Source of the DNA: Acidobacteriota bacterium | GTDB taxonomy: Bacteria; Acidobacteriota; Vicinamibacteria; Vicinamibacterales; UBA8438 | NCBI GenBank assembly: GCA_011523845.1 | Contig: WTFV01000252.1 | Coordinates: 1-64,000, forward strand | Direction of reading: 5' to 3' | Length of the DNA: 64,000 bases | In this document: positions 9,905 through 18,948 of the stretch, piece after piece | Position numbering within the stretch: position 1 is the stretch's first letter | Layout: each line of letters opens with the position of its first letter | The notes under the pieces: model-generated | The model's input: the letters and a program-made list of their open reading frames with translations, nothing else | Told to the model about the DNA's origin: nothing | The model's database searches: none | Position numbers and translations under genes: made by a program

Positions 9905-10216
9905 GTTCCGGGTTCGGCTGGTCCGTGCGCGCGGAGCGGCCTGACAGCCTTCGACATGCTCGTGTTGGCGGCTCGGGATATCCGCGTGCGGGGAGCGGGG
10001 CCTTGCGGGCCTGCTGCGGATGGACGGGTGCTCCGCGCGCGTGCGGACCCGGGTTGCCGCTCTCCTTGAGGAAGACTGCGTTCGGGTGATCCGCGTGCGT
10101 GGAGCGGCGTGTGAGGCACTGCCCGCGGACGGGTGATCCGTGCGCGCGCGGAGCGGGGACGGCGGTGTGCGATGAGGCGCGGCTGGTGCGGGGTGATCCC
10201 TGCGCGCGCGGAGCGG
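9905..10216. CRISPR. CRISPR-like cluster of palindromic repeats, no adjacent cas genes
   Basis: Six degenerate units related to GGGTGATCCGYGCGCGCGCGGAGCGGG; TCCG core at 9922, 9981, 10032, 10090, 10137, 10197 (spacings 59,51,58,47,60). The minus ORF here shows the repeating ..PLRARxDHP../..PHARGAPV.. pattern typical of arrays translated as protein. Confidence 0.4.
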
Positions 10217-10274
10217 GGTTGCAACTGTTGACGCGTGGGTGTACGATGATTGCATACAAATGCATGTAAGATGC

Positions 10275-10841
10275 ATGCGCATGGGGGACTGGGCTCGTTC
10301 CCAGGGGCTTCAGCCCCGCGAAGCCTGGCAGCGGATGCAGTGCGGCACGTTGCCGTCGTCGTTGAGGCCGGTCCGCATGGGCAGGTTCTGGTTCGTGGAG
10401 GTCGACGACGCTTCGCCTCGTCTGAAGCGGGTCGCCTATGCCCGCGTTTCGTCTTCTGACCAGAGGGCCGATCTCGCGCGCCAGAAGTTGCGTCTGCTCG
10501 AGCATGCGCAGCGTGAAGGATGGCTGCTCGATGCGGTCATCGAGGAGGTCGGCTCCGCTCTGAACGGCACGCGCCGGAAGCTCTTGAAGGTCCTGGCAAA
10601 CCCGTCTGTCGGTTGGCTCGTCGTCGAGCATCGGGATCGGTTGGCGCGTTTCGGCTTCGAGATGGTCGAAGCCGTGTTGCGCGCCCGCGGCGGGGGCGTC
10701 GTGGTGATTGACGATCGGGAGGTCGACGATGACCTGGTGCGGGACATGACCGAAGTGCTGACCAGCATGTGCGCGCGGCTGTACGGGCGCCGCTCGGCTC
10801 GGCGCCGGGCGGAGAGAGCGTTGCAGGCGGCCGCCTCATGA
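10275..10841 (+). CDS. tnpA: IS607-type serine recombinase with N-terminal MerR-like HTH
   Basis: MRMGDWARSQGLQPREAWQRMQCGTLP...RVAYARVSSSDQRADLARQKLRL...VVEHRDRLARFGFEMVEAVL. Confidence 0.85.
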   Translation: MRMGDWARSQGLQPREAWQRMQCGTLPSSLRPVRMGRFWFVEVDDASPRLKRVAYARVSSSDQRADLARQKLRLLEHAQREGWLLDAVIEEVGSALNGTRRKLLKVLANPSVGWLVVEHRDRLARFGFEMVEAVLRARGGGVVVIDDREVDDDLVRDMTEVLTSMCARLYGRRSARRRAERALQAAAS

Positions 10842-12256
10842 CGACGACTCTGGTGGCGGTTGTCCGTCCGCCGAAGGCGGACCTGGATGTGCTGGCTTCT
10901 GCCGTCGGCGTTCTCGCCCGGGCGACCCGCACCACGTTCTCGTGGCTGTATCGGCAGGGTCGCGGCGCGGCCGAGGTCAAGCGCGCCGTGTGCGCGCAGT
11001 TCGGTATTCTCGCCCGCCACTGGTCGGGCTGCCGGGCGGCGTCGCAGGCTGCCGCGCGGTCGTGGCGCGAGGGCGGGGCCGAGCGCCTCGGGATGCTGGA
11101 GCAACGGATTCGGGTGCTCGATGACCGTTGGCGGAAGGATTGCCTGGACCCGGGGAAGAAGCGTCGCAACGCTGTTGCGCGGCGGAAGGCGGAGGTCGCC
11201 GCCGCGCGTCTGCGCAAGGAGCTTGCCGGCGCTCCGCGCTGGTGCTTCGGCGGTCGCCGACTGCTGCGTCGCGGGCGGCTGCGGGAGTGGCGCTGGCGGC
11301 GGGATTCCCAGGCGCTGTTCTGCGGGGAGACGGGGAGGCGTGCCGGCAACGAGGTTGCGCAGTGGTCTCCCGACGGCGTTTTGCGGCTGCGTCTGCCGGA
11401 TGCGTGTTCCCGTACGCATCTGGTGCTGCGGGACGTGCGGTTCTCCGCCGTTCGGCAGTCACTTCTCGAGTCGGCCGTCGATGCGCGCAGTCCCGTCACC
11501 TGGCGCGTGAAGCTGCTGCGGCGCGGCAAGGTGCAGTTGTGCGTCACGTTTGACGAACCGGAACCCGAGCTGGTCTCCGATCCTGCCGCCGGCGTCGTCG
11601 GCGTGGATCTGAACCGGGATCATGTGGCTGTCGTCGACGTCGCTCCGGACGGTCGTGTCGCGGGTGCCGTGCGCCTGGCGCTGCGAGCCGGGTCCGACGC
11701 GGTATGGCGGGTCGCGAAGGCGGTGGTCGCGCGAGCGCGCCGGGCTGGTCGCCCGGTCGTCCTCGAGAATCTGGACTTCCGGTCGGACAAGGCATGGCTG
11801 CGCTCGTACGGCAAGCGCTTTGCCGAAGTCCTGTCGATCTTCCGCTCGCGACAGGTCCGCGATGCGGTGGAGCGCGAGGGGCGTCGTGCCGGCGTCGAGG
11901 TCCGGTACGTGGACCCGGCGTGGACGAGCGAGCTCGGGAGTCTGAAGTACCGGCGGCGTTGCCGCCTGGGACGGCACCATGCCGCGGCGCTGGTCATCGG
12001 ACGCCGAGGTCTCGGTTTCGGCGAACGCCTGCTCGACGGTCGCCCGACCCTGACGCGCACAGTGGAGTGCGTCGGTACGTCGGTCGGCAAGAGGGTGTTC
12101 GTGCAGAGGCTCCCTGCGGCCTGGCTGCAGGGTGGTCGCCGTCGTCATGACCGGAGGGGCCGCACGCCACGCGTGCTCGTTGCGGGGTCTCGAGCCTCGC
12201 AGCCTGATGGGCCTCCGGCGGGCGACGGAAGTCCTGCTGCCGTTGGCGGGGCGTAG
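10838..12256 (+). CDS. tnpB: TnpB-like RNA-guided nuclease homolog (divergent, TnpB-related subgroup)
   Basis: GVVGVDLNRDHVAVV (RuvC-I), VVLENLDF (RuvC-II), VDPAWTSELGSLKYRRRCRLGRHHAAALVIGRRGLGF; overlaps tnpA stop. Confidence 0.8.
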   Translation: MTTTLVAVVRPPKADLDVLASAVGVLARATRTTFSWLYRQGRGAAEVKRAVCAQFGILARHWSGCRAASQAAARSWREGGAERLGMLEQRIRVLDDRWRKDCLDPGKKRRNAVARRKAEVAAARLRKELAGAPRWCFGGRRLLRRGRLREWRWRRDSQALFCGETGRRAGNEVAQWSPDGVLRLRLPDACSRTHLVLRDVRFSAVRQSLLESAVDARSPVTWRVKLLRRGKVQLCVTFDEPEPELVSDPAAGVVGVDLNRDHVAVVDVAPDGRVAGAVRLALRAGSDAVWRVAKAVVARARRAGRPVVLENLDFRSDKAWLRSYGKRFAEVLSIFRSRQVRDAVEREGRRAGVEVRYVDPAWTSELGSLKYRRRCRLGRHHAAALVIGRRGLGFGERLLDGRPTLTRTVECVGTSVGKRVFVQRLPAAWLQGGRRRHDRRGRTPRVLVAGSRASQPDGPPAGDGSPAAVGGA

Positions 12257-12471
12257 TGCATCTGAAACTCATATGCACTCGGTTTGCAACGGTCTCCTCG
12301 GAACCGTGGGTGATTCGCACGCCTGGAACCCTGGAGTGCGTGCGCACAACGGCGCCGCGCATCTTGCGGAGGATTCGGGCCGGGAGATCCGCGGGTGCTT
12401 CGCGAGCCCTTTCAGGCTCCCGATTGGCGCGCTGTCCGTAGACTCGTCCGCGTGGACGACGAGGTGTTCGG

Positions 12472-13059
12472 ATGGGCTTGATCCGCCGTCTCGCGTCGCT
12501 GCCCCGGCGCGTCGGAGCCCGCCTGCGGGAGGAGCTGCTGACGCGCAAGGGCCGCAGGCGCCTGCGGCGGCGGCTCGCCAGCCGCTTCCTGCTGCTGGCC
12601 GTTGCTGTTGCGTGGACCTATCCGTTCGTCGACGCCTTCTGGTCCGAGCAGCTCGGCTTCTTCATTTCCGGCCGCCTGGTGGTGACCGGGCAGGACGCCC
12701 CGCTCTTTCGCACGGCGGTGGTGCTCGTGCCGGAGCCGGATGTCTCCGGGGGGCCGCTGGCGGCGTACGCGAAGATCGATCCGGCCGAGCCGGCAGGGCT
12801 GCCCGAGCGGGCCGAGGACGCGGCGGTCTGGCTGTGGACGGACGTGGACGGCTGGTTCGGGGGCATGCACGTCGCTGCGGGGCTGCCGTACCGGGTGGAG
12901 GTCCGGCGGCCGGGCTGTGCCCCGGCCGGGTTCGGCGTGCGGCGGTTCAGCCTTCTCGACTTCTGGTCCCGGCGCCTGCAGCTGGAGGTTCCCCTGTGTC
13001 CGATCGGGTCTCTTTCCGGTGTCGCCGTCTTGCCGCCATCCTCGGTGACGCGTCGGTAG
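12472..13059 (+). CDS. Membrane-anchored protein of unknown function
   Basis: N-terminal basic segment then TM (FLLLAVAVAWTYPFVDAFW); LVPEPDxSGG.. beta-rich domain. Confidence 0.55.
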   Translation: MGLIRRLASLPRRVGARLREELLTRKGRRRLRRRLASRFLLLAVAVAWTYPFVDAFWSEQLGFFISGRLVVTGQDAPLFRTAVVLVPEPDVSGGPLAAYAKIDPAEPAGLPERAEDAAVWLWTDVDGWFGGMHVAAGLPYRVEVRRPGCAPAGFGVRRFSLLDFWSRRLQLEVPLCPIGSLSGVAVLPPSSVTRR

Positions 13060-13562
13060 CGGTGCGCTGGCGCTGGCGCCGGTTCGTGGTGCGCCGCCGC
13101 CGGGTCCTGGTGACGGCGCTGCTTGCCGTGTTCGTCGCAGGCGTCTTCCTCTCGCCGGACCTGCGCAGCTGGTCCCGCGGTACGGTGTTCTCCGGCCGCG
13201 ATCCGGTCTGGGGACAGGTGGTCGTGCGGCCGCCGGTCCGTGGCGGGGCGGTGCACGGCGCTGTCGTGCGTCTCGTGCCGGCGGGGGTGTGGGGTCTCGG
13301 GGCGGCGCTTCATCTCGCCGCACGCGGTGAGTCGGTTCGGGTCGTGCGCGTGGGCACCGATTTCGCCGGCCGCTGGTCGGCCGATGCGAGCCTTGTCGCC
13401 GGCTGGCGCTATGCCGTCGTCGTCGACGCGGAGGATTGTCCGCCGCGGCTGGCGGGCACGGTCGAGGTCGGCTGGTTCAGCGCGTCGCGCGTGGACGTGA
13501 CGCTGCGCTCTTGCCGGGGGCGCTGGAACTCCCTGGAGCTTTGGCCGCCGGTGGGGGATTGA
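12996..13562 (+). CDS. Membrane-anchored protein, partly similar to the preceding gene
   Basis: GTG start overlapping the previous gene; TM VLVTALLAVFVAGVFLSP; VVRPPVRGGAVHGAVVRLVPAG. Confidence 0.5.
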   Translation: MSDRVSFRCRRLAAILGDASVAVRWRWRRFVVRRRRVLVTALLAVFVAGVFLSPDLRSWSRGTVFSGRDPVWGQVVVRPPVRGGAVHGAVVRLVPAGVWGLGAALHLAARGESVRVVRVGTDFAGRWSADASLVAGWRYAVVVDAEDCPPRLAGTVEVGWFSASRVDVTLRSCRGRWNSLELWPPVGD

Positions 13563-13953
13563 TATGTCCGGAGCCCCGTGTGGACGACGATGCGCCCCGT
13601 CCAGCTGAAGGTTCCGCAGGCGATGGCTCCGATCAGCGCGGTGGCCGTGCCGGCGGCGGCCGAGTCGAAGCCGGTGGTGAACGGGGCGGGGAGCAGGCTA
13701 CTGAACAGCCTCCCCGTGATGTTCGTCATCGCTGCCGCTCTACATGGCCGCTCGGCGTGACGGCCGGTGACCTCCGGTGCGAAAGACGACCGTATCGGTT
13801 TCCGTGCTGCCTCACTGGCTTTGCTCACCGGTCGGCCGTCCGGATCGAGCTCCCGGGTGCGACAGCCGGTGACGCTCCCGGGGTGCGACAGCCGGTGAAT
13901 CGTCAGCACGGCCGTCGCCACCGGGGTTGCGAGGCCGGCCAGCCGGAAGATGC

Positions 13954-14574
13954 TTATTCCTCCAGCCGTTCTCCGGTGGCCAGGCGCAGCAGGCGCGCCT
14001 CGTCGCGCTGCAGCGACCGGCGCAGGCGCCGCCGGTGCGGGTTGTCGCACCGCAGCGGCTCGTTGTCGAGCCTGATCGCCAGGGAGTACGCGTGCCGGAT
14101 CCGGATCTCTGCTGTCGAGTCCCGGACCTGCTCGCGGTCGTCGTCGGCTTCGTCGGCGCCGACGTTCCAGAGCGCGACGTACAGGCGGTCGTTGGCCGAA
14201 GCCGTGCGTATCCAGAGCGTGAACGCGCGCAGCGAGATCCGGGCGAGCTTTCGGGCGTGCTCGGCGCCCTCGTACGTGACCGTCCGGGTCTGCCATCCGT
14301 ACCACAGTGCTCGCAGCACCAGCCTGTAGGCGGCCTGCTGCAGGAGGAAGCCGATTCCGGTTCCGATGGTTGCGCCGTAGGCGTCGGCGACGGCGTACCC
14401 GATGCCGCCCATCGCGAGCATCGTGCCTGCGGTCCAGCGCAGCTCTCGGCGCAGCAGCACCGCGTCGGGGCCCATGGTGCGGTCCAGGGGTAGGCCCCGG
14501 CGGCCGGCGGGCGGATCTTGTCGTGGCATGGCGGGATTCGCTTCAGGGTGTTCTGCGGCGTGCTCAGCGTACAT
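13954..14574 (-). CDS. Hypothetical membrane protein
   Basis: MYAEHAAEHPEANPAMPRQ...TMLAMGGIGYAVADAYGATIGTGIGFLL. Confidence 0.5.
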   Translation of the reverse strand: MYAEHAAEHPEANPAMPRQDPPAGRRGLPLDRTMGPDAVLLRRELRWTAGTMLAMGGIGYAVADAYGATIGTGIGFLLQQAAYRLVLRALWYGWQTRTVTYEGAEHARKLARISLRAFTLWIRTASANDRLYVALWNVGADEADDDREQVRDSTAEIRIRHAYSLAIRLDNEPLRCDNPHRRRLRRSLQRDEARLLRLATGERLEE

Positions 14575-14658
14575 GCTGCTCGCGCTGCTCGTCGACTCGG
14601 GCCGGGCAAGGCGTTCTGGCGGCGTTGCGGTTGATCGCATCCGGCGGCGACCGGATGG

Positions 14659-15159
14659 TTATCCGGCTCCGCAAGCTCGCATGCGCGCTCGCACCTCGCG
14701 GTTGCGCGCGGGCGCCACGCGGTTCCAGAAGGAGTTGTAGCCGTTGGAGACGAGCGCGCCGGTCTCCAGCGCTGCGTCGAGGAAGCGGGCGACCTCGTCC
14801 GGATCGGACAGCTGCGGGCTGTGGAAGCCGGAGCGCGGTCCGTAGTGGTCCAGCACGGGCCCGAAGCGCTCGACGCGCCCGGCGGCGCTGCGTATGGCCA
14901 GCTGCACCGGGGTGCTGGCCGGCGGGAACGCGCCGAGGAACACCGTTACTTCGGGCCATCCGCCGTCGCAGGTCATGGCGATCCCGACCTGGTCGACCGT
15001 GCCCGGCAGCGGTGCCCGCAGGATCCAGGCGGCCGCGCCGCCGACGGCGGCCTCTTCGATCAGGTGGACCGTAGGCGTCGCAGACTGCGCGGCGGCTCCG
15101 GCCGTGGCGGTCAGGAGCATCGCCGTGACGACCGCGGTTCTTGGGGAGCTTTCGGTCAT
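14659..15159 (-). CDS. Secreted hypothetical protein
   Basis: Signal-peptide-like MTESSPRTAVVTAMLLTATAGAAAQSATP. Confidence 0.55.
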   Translation of the reverse strand: MTESSPRTAVVTAMLLTATAGAAAQSATPTVHLIEEAAVGGAAAWILRAPLPGTVDQVGIAMTCDGGWPEVTVFLGAFPPASTPVQLAIRSAAGRVERFGPVLDHYGPRSGFHSPQLSDPDEVARFLDAALETGALVSNGYNSFWNRVAPARNREVRARMRACGAG

Positions 15160-15219
15160 GACGGGCCTTCTTGGTGCTGCGCCGAGTGTGCGTGACACCG
15201 GCCGTCCGCCGCCCGTCCG

Positions 15220-15891
15220 TCAGTCGTCGAAGGCGCCCAGGCGCAGCGCGGCGCGCAGCAGGTCGCGGAGGCGTGCGCGGGCCTTGCGCGTCCTGTCCTC
15301 GATGTAGTCGACCAGCTGGCGGTGGTGGGCTTCGATGAAGTCGCTCACGACGTCGTGGCAGGCGTCCTCGAGCTCCGGCGGGTCGGCGCCCGCGCGAGTC
15401 TCGCGGACCCGGCTGAGCTCTGCGATGGTGATCTTCACGTGGCGGACCTCCGGGTCGCCGAGCGCGACCCGCGTGGGGCGGTCGGTGTCGAGCGCCGTCA
15501 GCGCGTTCCGCAGGCTCGGCGAGAGGTCCTCGGCGATTCGGTCGCGGTCGTACGGCCTGCCGAGCTCGTCGGGCGTCTCTTCGGTGAAGTACCGCAGGCC
15601 GAGCCGCGCGCGCTCGCGCAGCTCCGCGCTGCACTCGGCGGCGGTGATGCGGACCGGGGCCGGTCCCGGTTCCGGAGGGGCTTCGGCTCCCGGCGGCGTG
15701 GTGAGCCAGGGGTCGCCGATGATTGTGGCGTGCCGTCGTCCGTCCTCGTCGGCGGGGGACAGCGCCAGCGGCAGCCAGCCGTCGTACGCGTAGTCGTTGG
15801 CGGCGTCGTCGTCGATCTCGTCGCCGAACCTGGGGTCGGCGGGGCCTTCCGCCTTCATGTAGATCTGGATGATCCGGGTGCCTTCGAGCAT
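15220..15891 (-). CDS. Hypothetical protein
   Basis: 223 aa ORF MLEGTRIIQIYMKAEGPADPRFGDEIDDD... Confidence 0.5.
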   Translation of the reverse strand: MLEGTRIIQIYMKAEGPADPRFGDEIDDDAANDYAYDGWLPLALSPADEDGRRHATIIGDPWLTTPPGAEAPPEPGPAPVRITAAECSAELRERARLGLRYFTEETPDELGRPYDRDRIAEDLSPSLRNALTALDTDRPTRVALGDPEVRHVKITIAELSRVRETRAGADPPELEDACHDVVSDFIEAHHRQLVDYIEDRTRKARARLRDLLRAALRLGAFDD

Positions 15892-16023
15892 TGCGTGTTC
15901 CTCTTGTGGGGGGGCGCCGGTTTTCGGTCCTCGTTCCAGTGGTTCCCGGCGAGTACACGCCCTGGGGCTTCAACGGCGCCTGCCCCTGCGTCCGGCTCGC
16001 GGGCTGGGGCGGCTGGCGGCGGT

Positions 16024-18021
16024 TCAGCGGGAGGGTCCGGGGATCTCGGGCCCTTCCCGTCTCCCGGACGCGCCGGCGGCCGGTGTGGGTCCGCGGGGTG
16101 GGTTCTCCGGCTGCGTGTGCGGCTCGTCGTCGGGGTGGATGTTGTTGCGGAACTGGTTGTCGCGGCTCCGCTCGTGTTGCCGTGCAGGTTGGACTCTGGC
16201 GATCGTTTCGTCCGGTTCCCGGTTGTGGGCCGCTCTCTCGCGGGATCGGAAGAACCCGTGCCGTGCCGTCAGGAACCGGTCGGTCTTGACGATCCAGATC
16301 GCCGCGTTGTCGGTGTCCTTGTCGTTCCCGGCCCGTTTCACGGGCATGGCCTCGAACATCGAGTCGCGGTCGTACATCCTGTCGTCGGCCGAGTCGATCT
16401 TGTTGGTGATATGGTCTCGGCATTCCTTCAGGGATTCGAAGTAGCCGTGCTTCGGGTACGGTTCGCCGTTGATGTCGATCACGATCCACACCTGGTCCGC
16501 GGCGGGGCTCGCGGCTGCCGGCGGGGCTTCGGCGACCCGGTGCGGTTCGTCATCCGCATGGTCGCGGATCTCGCGGTCGTCGTCGTTGTCGCGGAAGTTG
16601 TAGTCGTCGATGTCGACGTGGCGCGGCAGTTGCGTGCCGTCGGCCTTGACCAGCGTCGACGGCGGCACGGTCTCCCCCTCGGGGATGGTCGCGTCGGGCC
16701 GCACCTTCGACCCGGCGCAGACGGTCGAGCCCGCTTCCATGTGCGCCCTGTACTCGAGCGTCGCGTTCGCTTCGAGCGTGCAGCCGTCGCCCATCCCGGT
16801 GTCCGCGTCGAGGACGGCCTCGTCGCCTATCGCGCAGTCGTTGCCGATCACCGAGGGCGGCATGACGCTGATACCGGCGTCGAACCCGATCCCGGCCTTC
16901 TCGCCGACACTGGTCCGCGCTCCGATCTCCGCGTTGGGCGCGACCCGCGCCTCGGCGGCGAAGCTGGTGCCGTCGCCCACGCGGACGCGCTGGCCGATCC
17001 GCACGTCCCTGTCCGTGGTGACGCCGGCGCCGATGTTCGCCCTCGCGTGGACGTAGGTCCGCGGCCCGAGCGTCGTCTCTCGTCCGACGGCGGCATCGTG
17101 TCCGACGCGCGCTGCGATCTCGAGGTGCACGCGGTTGCTGATGGTGCAGCGGTCTCCGACGCTGCTGTTGGCGTCCATGCGGACGCCGTCGCCGACCTTC
17201 GTGCGCAGCCCGAGGTAGGAGGCGGCGATGTCGCAGCCGCTGCCGACCTCGGCGCCCTCGCGCAGCAGCGTTCCGGTGCGCACGACCGTGTGGTCGCCGA
17301 CCTTGACGTGCTCCTGGATCTCGGCGTGGGCCTCGATGATGGTTCCGGCGCCGATTTCGGCGCTCGGGTGGATCTTCGCCTGCGGGTGCAGTCGCGCTGT
17401 CGGATGTGTTGGCGTTGCTTCGCGAGCGTCTTCTCGTTCCTTGCTTCTGTGATTGTTCACCAGCGTGTCTATCGCGTCCGCTAGCTTGTCCAGCGTGCCG
17501 TCGACCCGGGTCAGCTTGCGGTCGCTCATGTCTGGGTAGAGTCTCGTTACCAGCTCGCGGACTTCCCTGGTCGTTCCGATCTCGAGGTGCTCTATTAGCG
17601 TCCGCGCGTCGGCTACGTCCACCGCCCGTCCGGCCGCGGTCTTCATTGCCAGCATCCAGCTGGCGGATGCCCCTTTCACTGTCAGTGAATTTCCGTGGAA
17701 GAGTGTCGTCTCCCCTGGATCCGAGCCCTGCGGCAGGCCCGCGGTCATCTCTTCGTTCATCCAGCTGTCGGTGAGTCCGTGCCGCCGGCCTACCGCGGCT
17801 ATGGCCTTGACCGCTGCACCGTGTCCTTCCCTGATGACGCCGTCAACGTCTCTCGTGGTTCTCGTTTCCTTCCACCCGAGGGCCATGCGCGCGCCGCCGG
17901 CGATGTACATCACTACCCGGCCAGGATGGTGCCGTAGCTCTTTGTCAAGTTCCTCGAAAAGTTCCGTCAACCGGGTCCGGTTCAACGGTCCACTGCCTGC
18001 CATCGCCTGTTCTCCAGTCAA
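16024..18021 (-). CDS. Fusion: DUF6036/AbiEii-like nucleotidyltransferase + left-handed beta-helix (hexapeptide repeat) domain
   Basis: VVMYIAGGARMALGWKETRTTRDVDGVI, then AEIGAGTIIEAHAEIQEHVKVGDHTVVRTGTLL...IGNDCAIGDEAVLDADTGMGDGCTLEA. Confidence 0.75.
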   Translation of the reverse strand: MTGEQAMAGSGPLNRTRLTELFEELDKELRHHPGRVVMYIAGGARMALGWKETRTTRDVDGVIREGHGAAVKAIAAVGRRHGLTDSWMNEEMTAGLPQGSDPGETTLFHGNSLTVKGASASWMLAMKTAAGRAVDVADARTLIEHLEIGTTREVRELVTRLYPDMSDRKLTRVDGTLDKLADAIDTLVNNHRSKEREDAREATPTHPTARLHPQAKIHPSAEIGAGTIIEAHAEIQEHVKVGDHTVVRTGTLLREGAEVGSGCDIAASYLGLRTKVGDGVRMDANSSVGDRCTISNRVHLEIAARVGHDAAVGRETTLGPRTYVHARANIGAGVTTDRDVRIGQRVRVGDGTSFAAEARVAPNAEIGARTSVGEKAGIGFDAGISVMPPSVIGNDCAIGDEAVLDADTGMGDGCTLEANATLEYRAHMEAGSTVCAGSKVRPDATIPEGETVPPSTLVKADGTQLPRHVDIDDYNFRDNDDDREIRDHADDEPHRVAEAPPAAASPAADQVWIVIDINGEPYPKHGYFESLKECRDHITNKIDSADDRMYDRDSMFEAMPVKRAGNDKDTDNAAIWIVKTDRFLTARHGFFRSRERAAHNREPDETIARVQPARQHERSRDNQFRNNIHPDDEPHTQPENPPRGPTPAAGASGRREGPEIPGPSR

Positions 18022-18415
18022 GGTCCGCGACGTCGATCACTACGCCGTGGCGTGCGAACGGTCCCGGTTGGAACGCGGTTCGGCCTTGTGAGTACTCCTT
18101 GAGCAGGATTGCCGGTTCGTCGCTGAACCGCTCAGGCTCGTTCACCCATTCTGGCGGCTCGTATCCGTGGATGAGCGCCGTGTGCTCGATCGTCGCAGCG
18201 AGAACCGCGTCCCACACGGTTCCGGTCGTTGCTGGTCGTTGCTTGAGCATCGCTTCTCGATCGGCGGCGGTGCCGCTGTGGAACATGCGCTGGACCTGCC
18301 GGACCGTTATCCGGTACAGCTCGACTTCCGTCCATCGCTCAGCTATTCCATGTGCTACGGTGTCGAGTTCGAGCGTCGCGTTCGTGAACCGGCGTCCTGT
18401 GCTTGCTGTGCCCAT
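17945..18415 (-). CDS. Upstream partner of the NTase-LbH gene (candidate antitoxin)
   Basis: IEHTALIHGYEPPEWVNEPERFSDEP...FARHGVVIDVADLDWRTGDGR; overlaps the NTase start by about 60-77 nt. Confidence 0.6.
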   Translation of the reverse strand: MGTASTGRRFTNATLELDTVAHGIAERWTEVELYRITVRQVQRMFHSGTAADREAMLKQRPATTGTVWDAVLAATIEHTALIHGYEPPEWVNEPERFSDEPAILLKEYSQGRTAFQPGPFARHGVVIDVADLDWRTGDGRQWTVEPDPVDGTFRGT

Positions 18416-18421
18416 GTTTAG

Positions 18422-18856
18422 TTAGGTTTGTCGCCCGTTGCCGTGCTTGAGCGCTTGCCATTCTTCCACGAACCCTTTCGCGAACCCTCCTATCACGAGC
18501 CCCGGTTCGCTCCAGATCACTGCTGGGGGCACGTTCCGCTTTGCTGCGCGACCGCTCGCTTGCAGCGTTTCGATCAACTCGTCGTAACCGATGGGCGCAT
18601 CTTCGAGCGCCTTTGACAGGGTCTCGTGTGTCAGATCGGGGCCGTACGCCTCGGTCTCGGGTTTCAGGCTGTCGGCGACCCGCAGCACGAAGGGCTCGAC
18701 GGACCCGTCGGTCCCGATCGCTATGCGTATGCAGACGTTCCGCTCGCGTGCGGCACGCGCTAGTGCGTGGCACGCTGCTGCTGTTTTCTCGTCGGTGCCC
18801 GGTCTGCTGGCCAGCGGATTCGCGTTTTCGCTTGAACCTGGAAATATTGCCTGCAT
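18422..18856 (-). CDS. Hypothetical protein
   Basis: ORF MQAIFPGSSENANPLASRPGTDEKTAAACHALARAARERNVCIRIAIGTDGS... Confidence 0.5.
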   Translation of the reverse strand: MQAIFPGSSENANPLASRPGTDEKTAAACHALARAARERNVCIRIAIGTDGSVEPFVLRVADSLKPETEAYGPDLTHETLSKALEDAPIGYDELIETLQASGRAAKRNVPPAVIWSEPGLVIGGFAKGFVEEWQALKHGNGRQT

Positions 18857-18948
18857 GGTCTCGATCCTCTGTCTTTTGGCCGCTGCGATCAACCTAGCCG
18901 TAAAGCTTGGAGGTCCTTGACAGGCACTTTAGCTGCAACGCGGGCGGT

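Larger units (their letters stand above)
10219..12290 (+). mobile_element. IS607-family element (serine recombinase + TnpB)
   Basis: Ends GG|TTGCAAC (10217-10225) and TTGCAAC|GG (12284-12292); tnpA and tnpB overlap ATGA; subterminal TGCAT/ATGCA repeats. Confidence 0.8.

Noticed and set aside
8139-10631. 830-aa minus ORF and the 8921-10282 extension upstream of 9832
   Set aside because: Passes antisense through the IS607 recombinase and through the palindromic repeat cluster; real genes are the ArdC-like ORF and the frameshifted paralog.
13409-14305. 298-aa minus ORF
   Set aside because: Overlaps supported genes on both sides; at most a small membrane ORF near 13535-13730 is plausible, not supported enough to list.
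15322-17484. 720-aa plus-strand ORF (and other plus ORFs over the LbH genes)
   Set aside because: Antisense to hexapeptide-repeat genes; low-complexity mirror translation.
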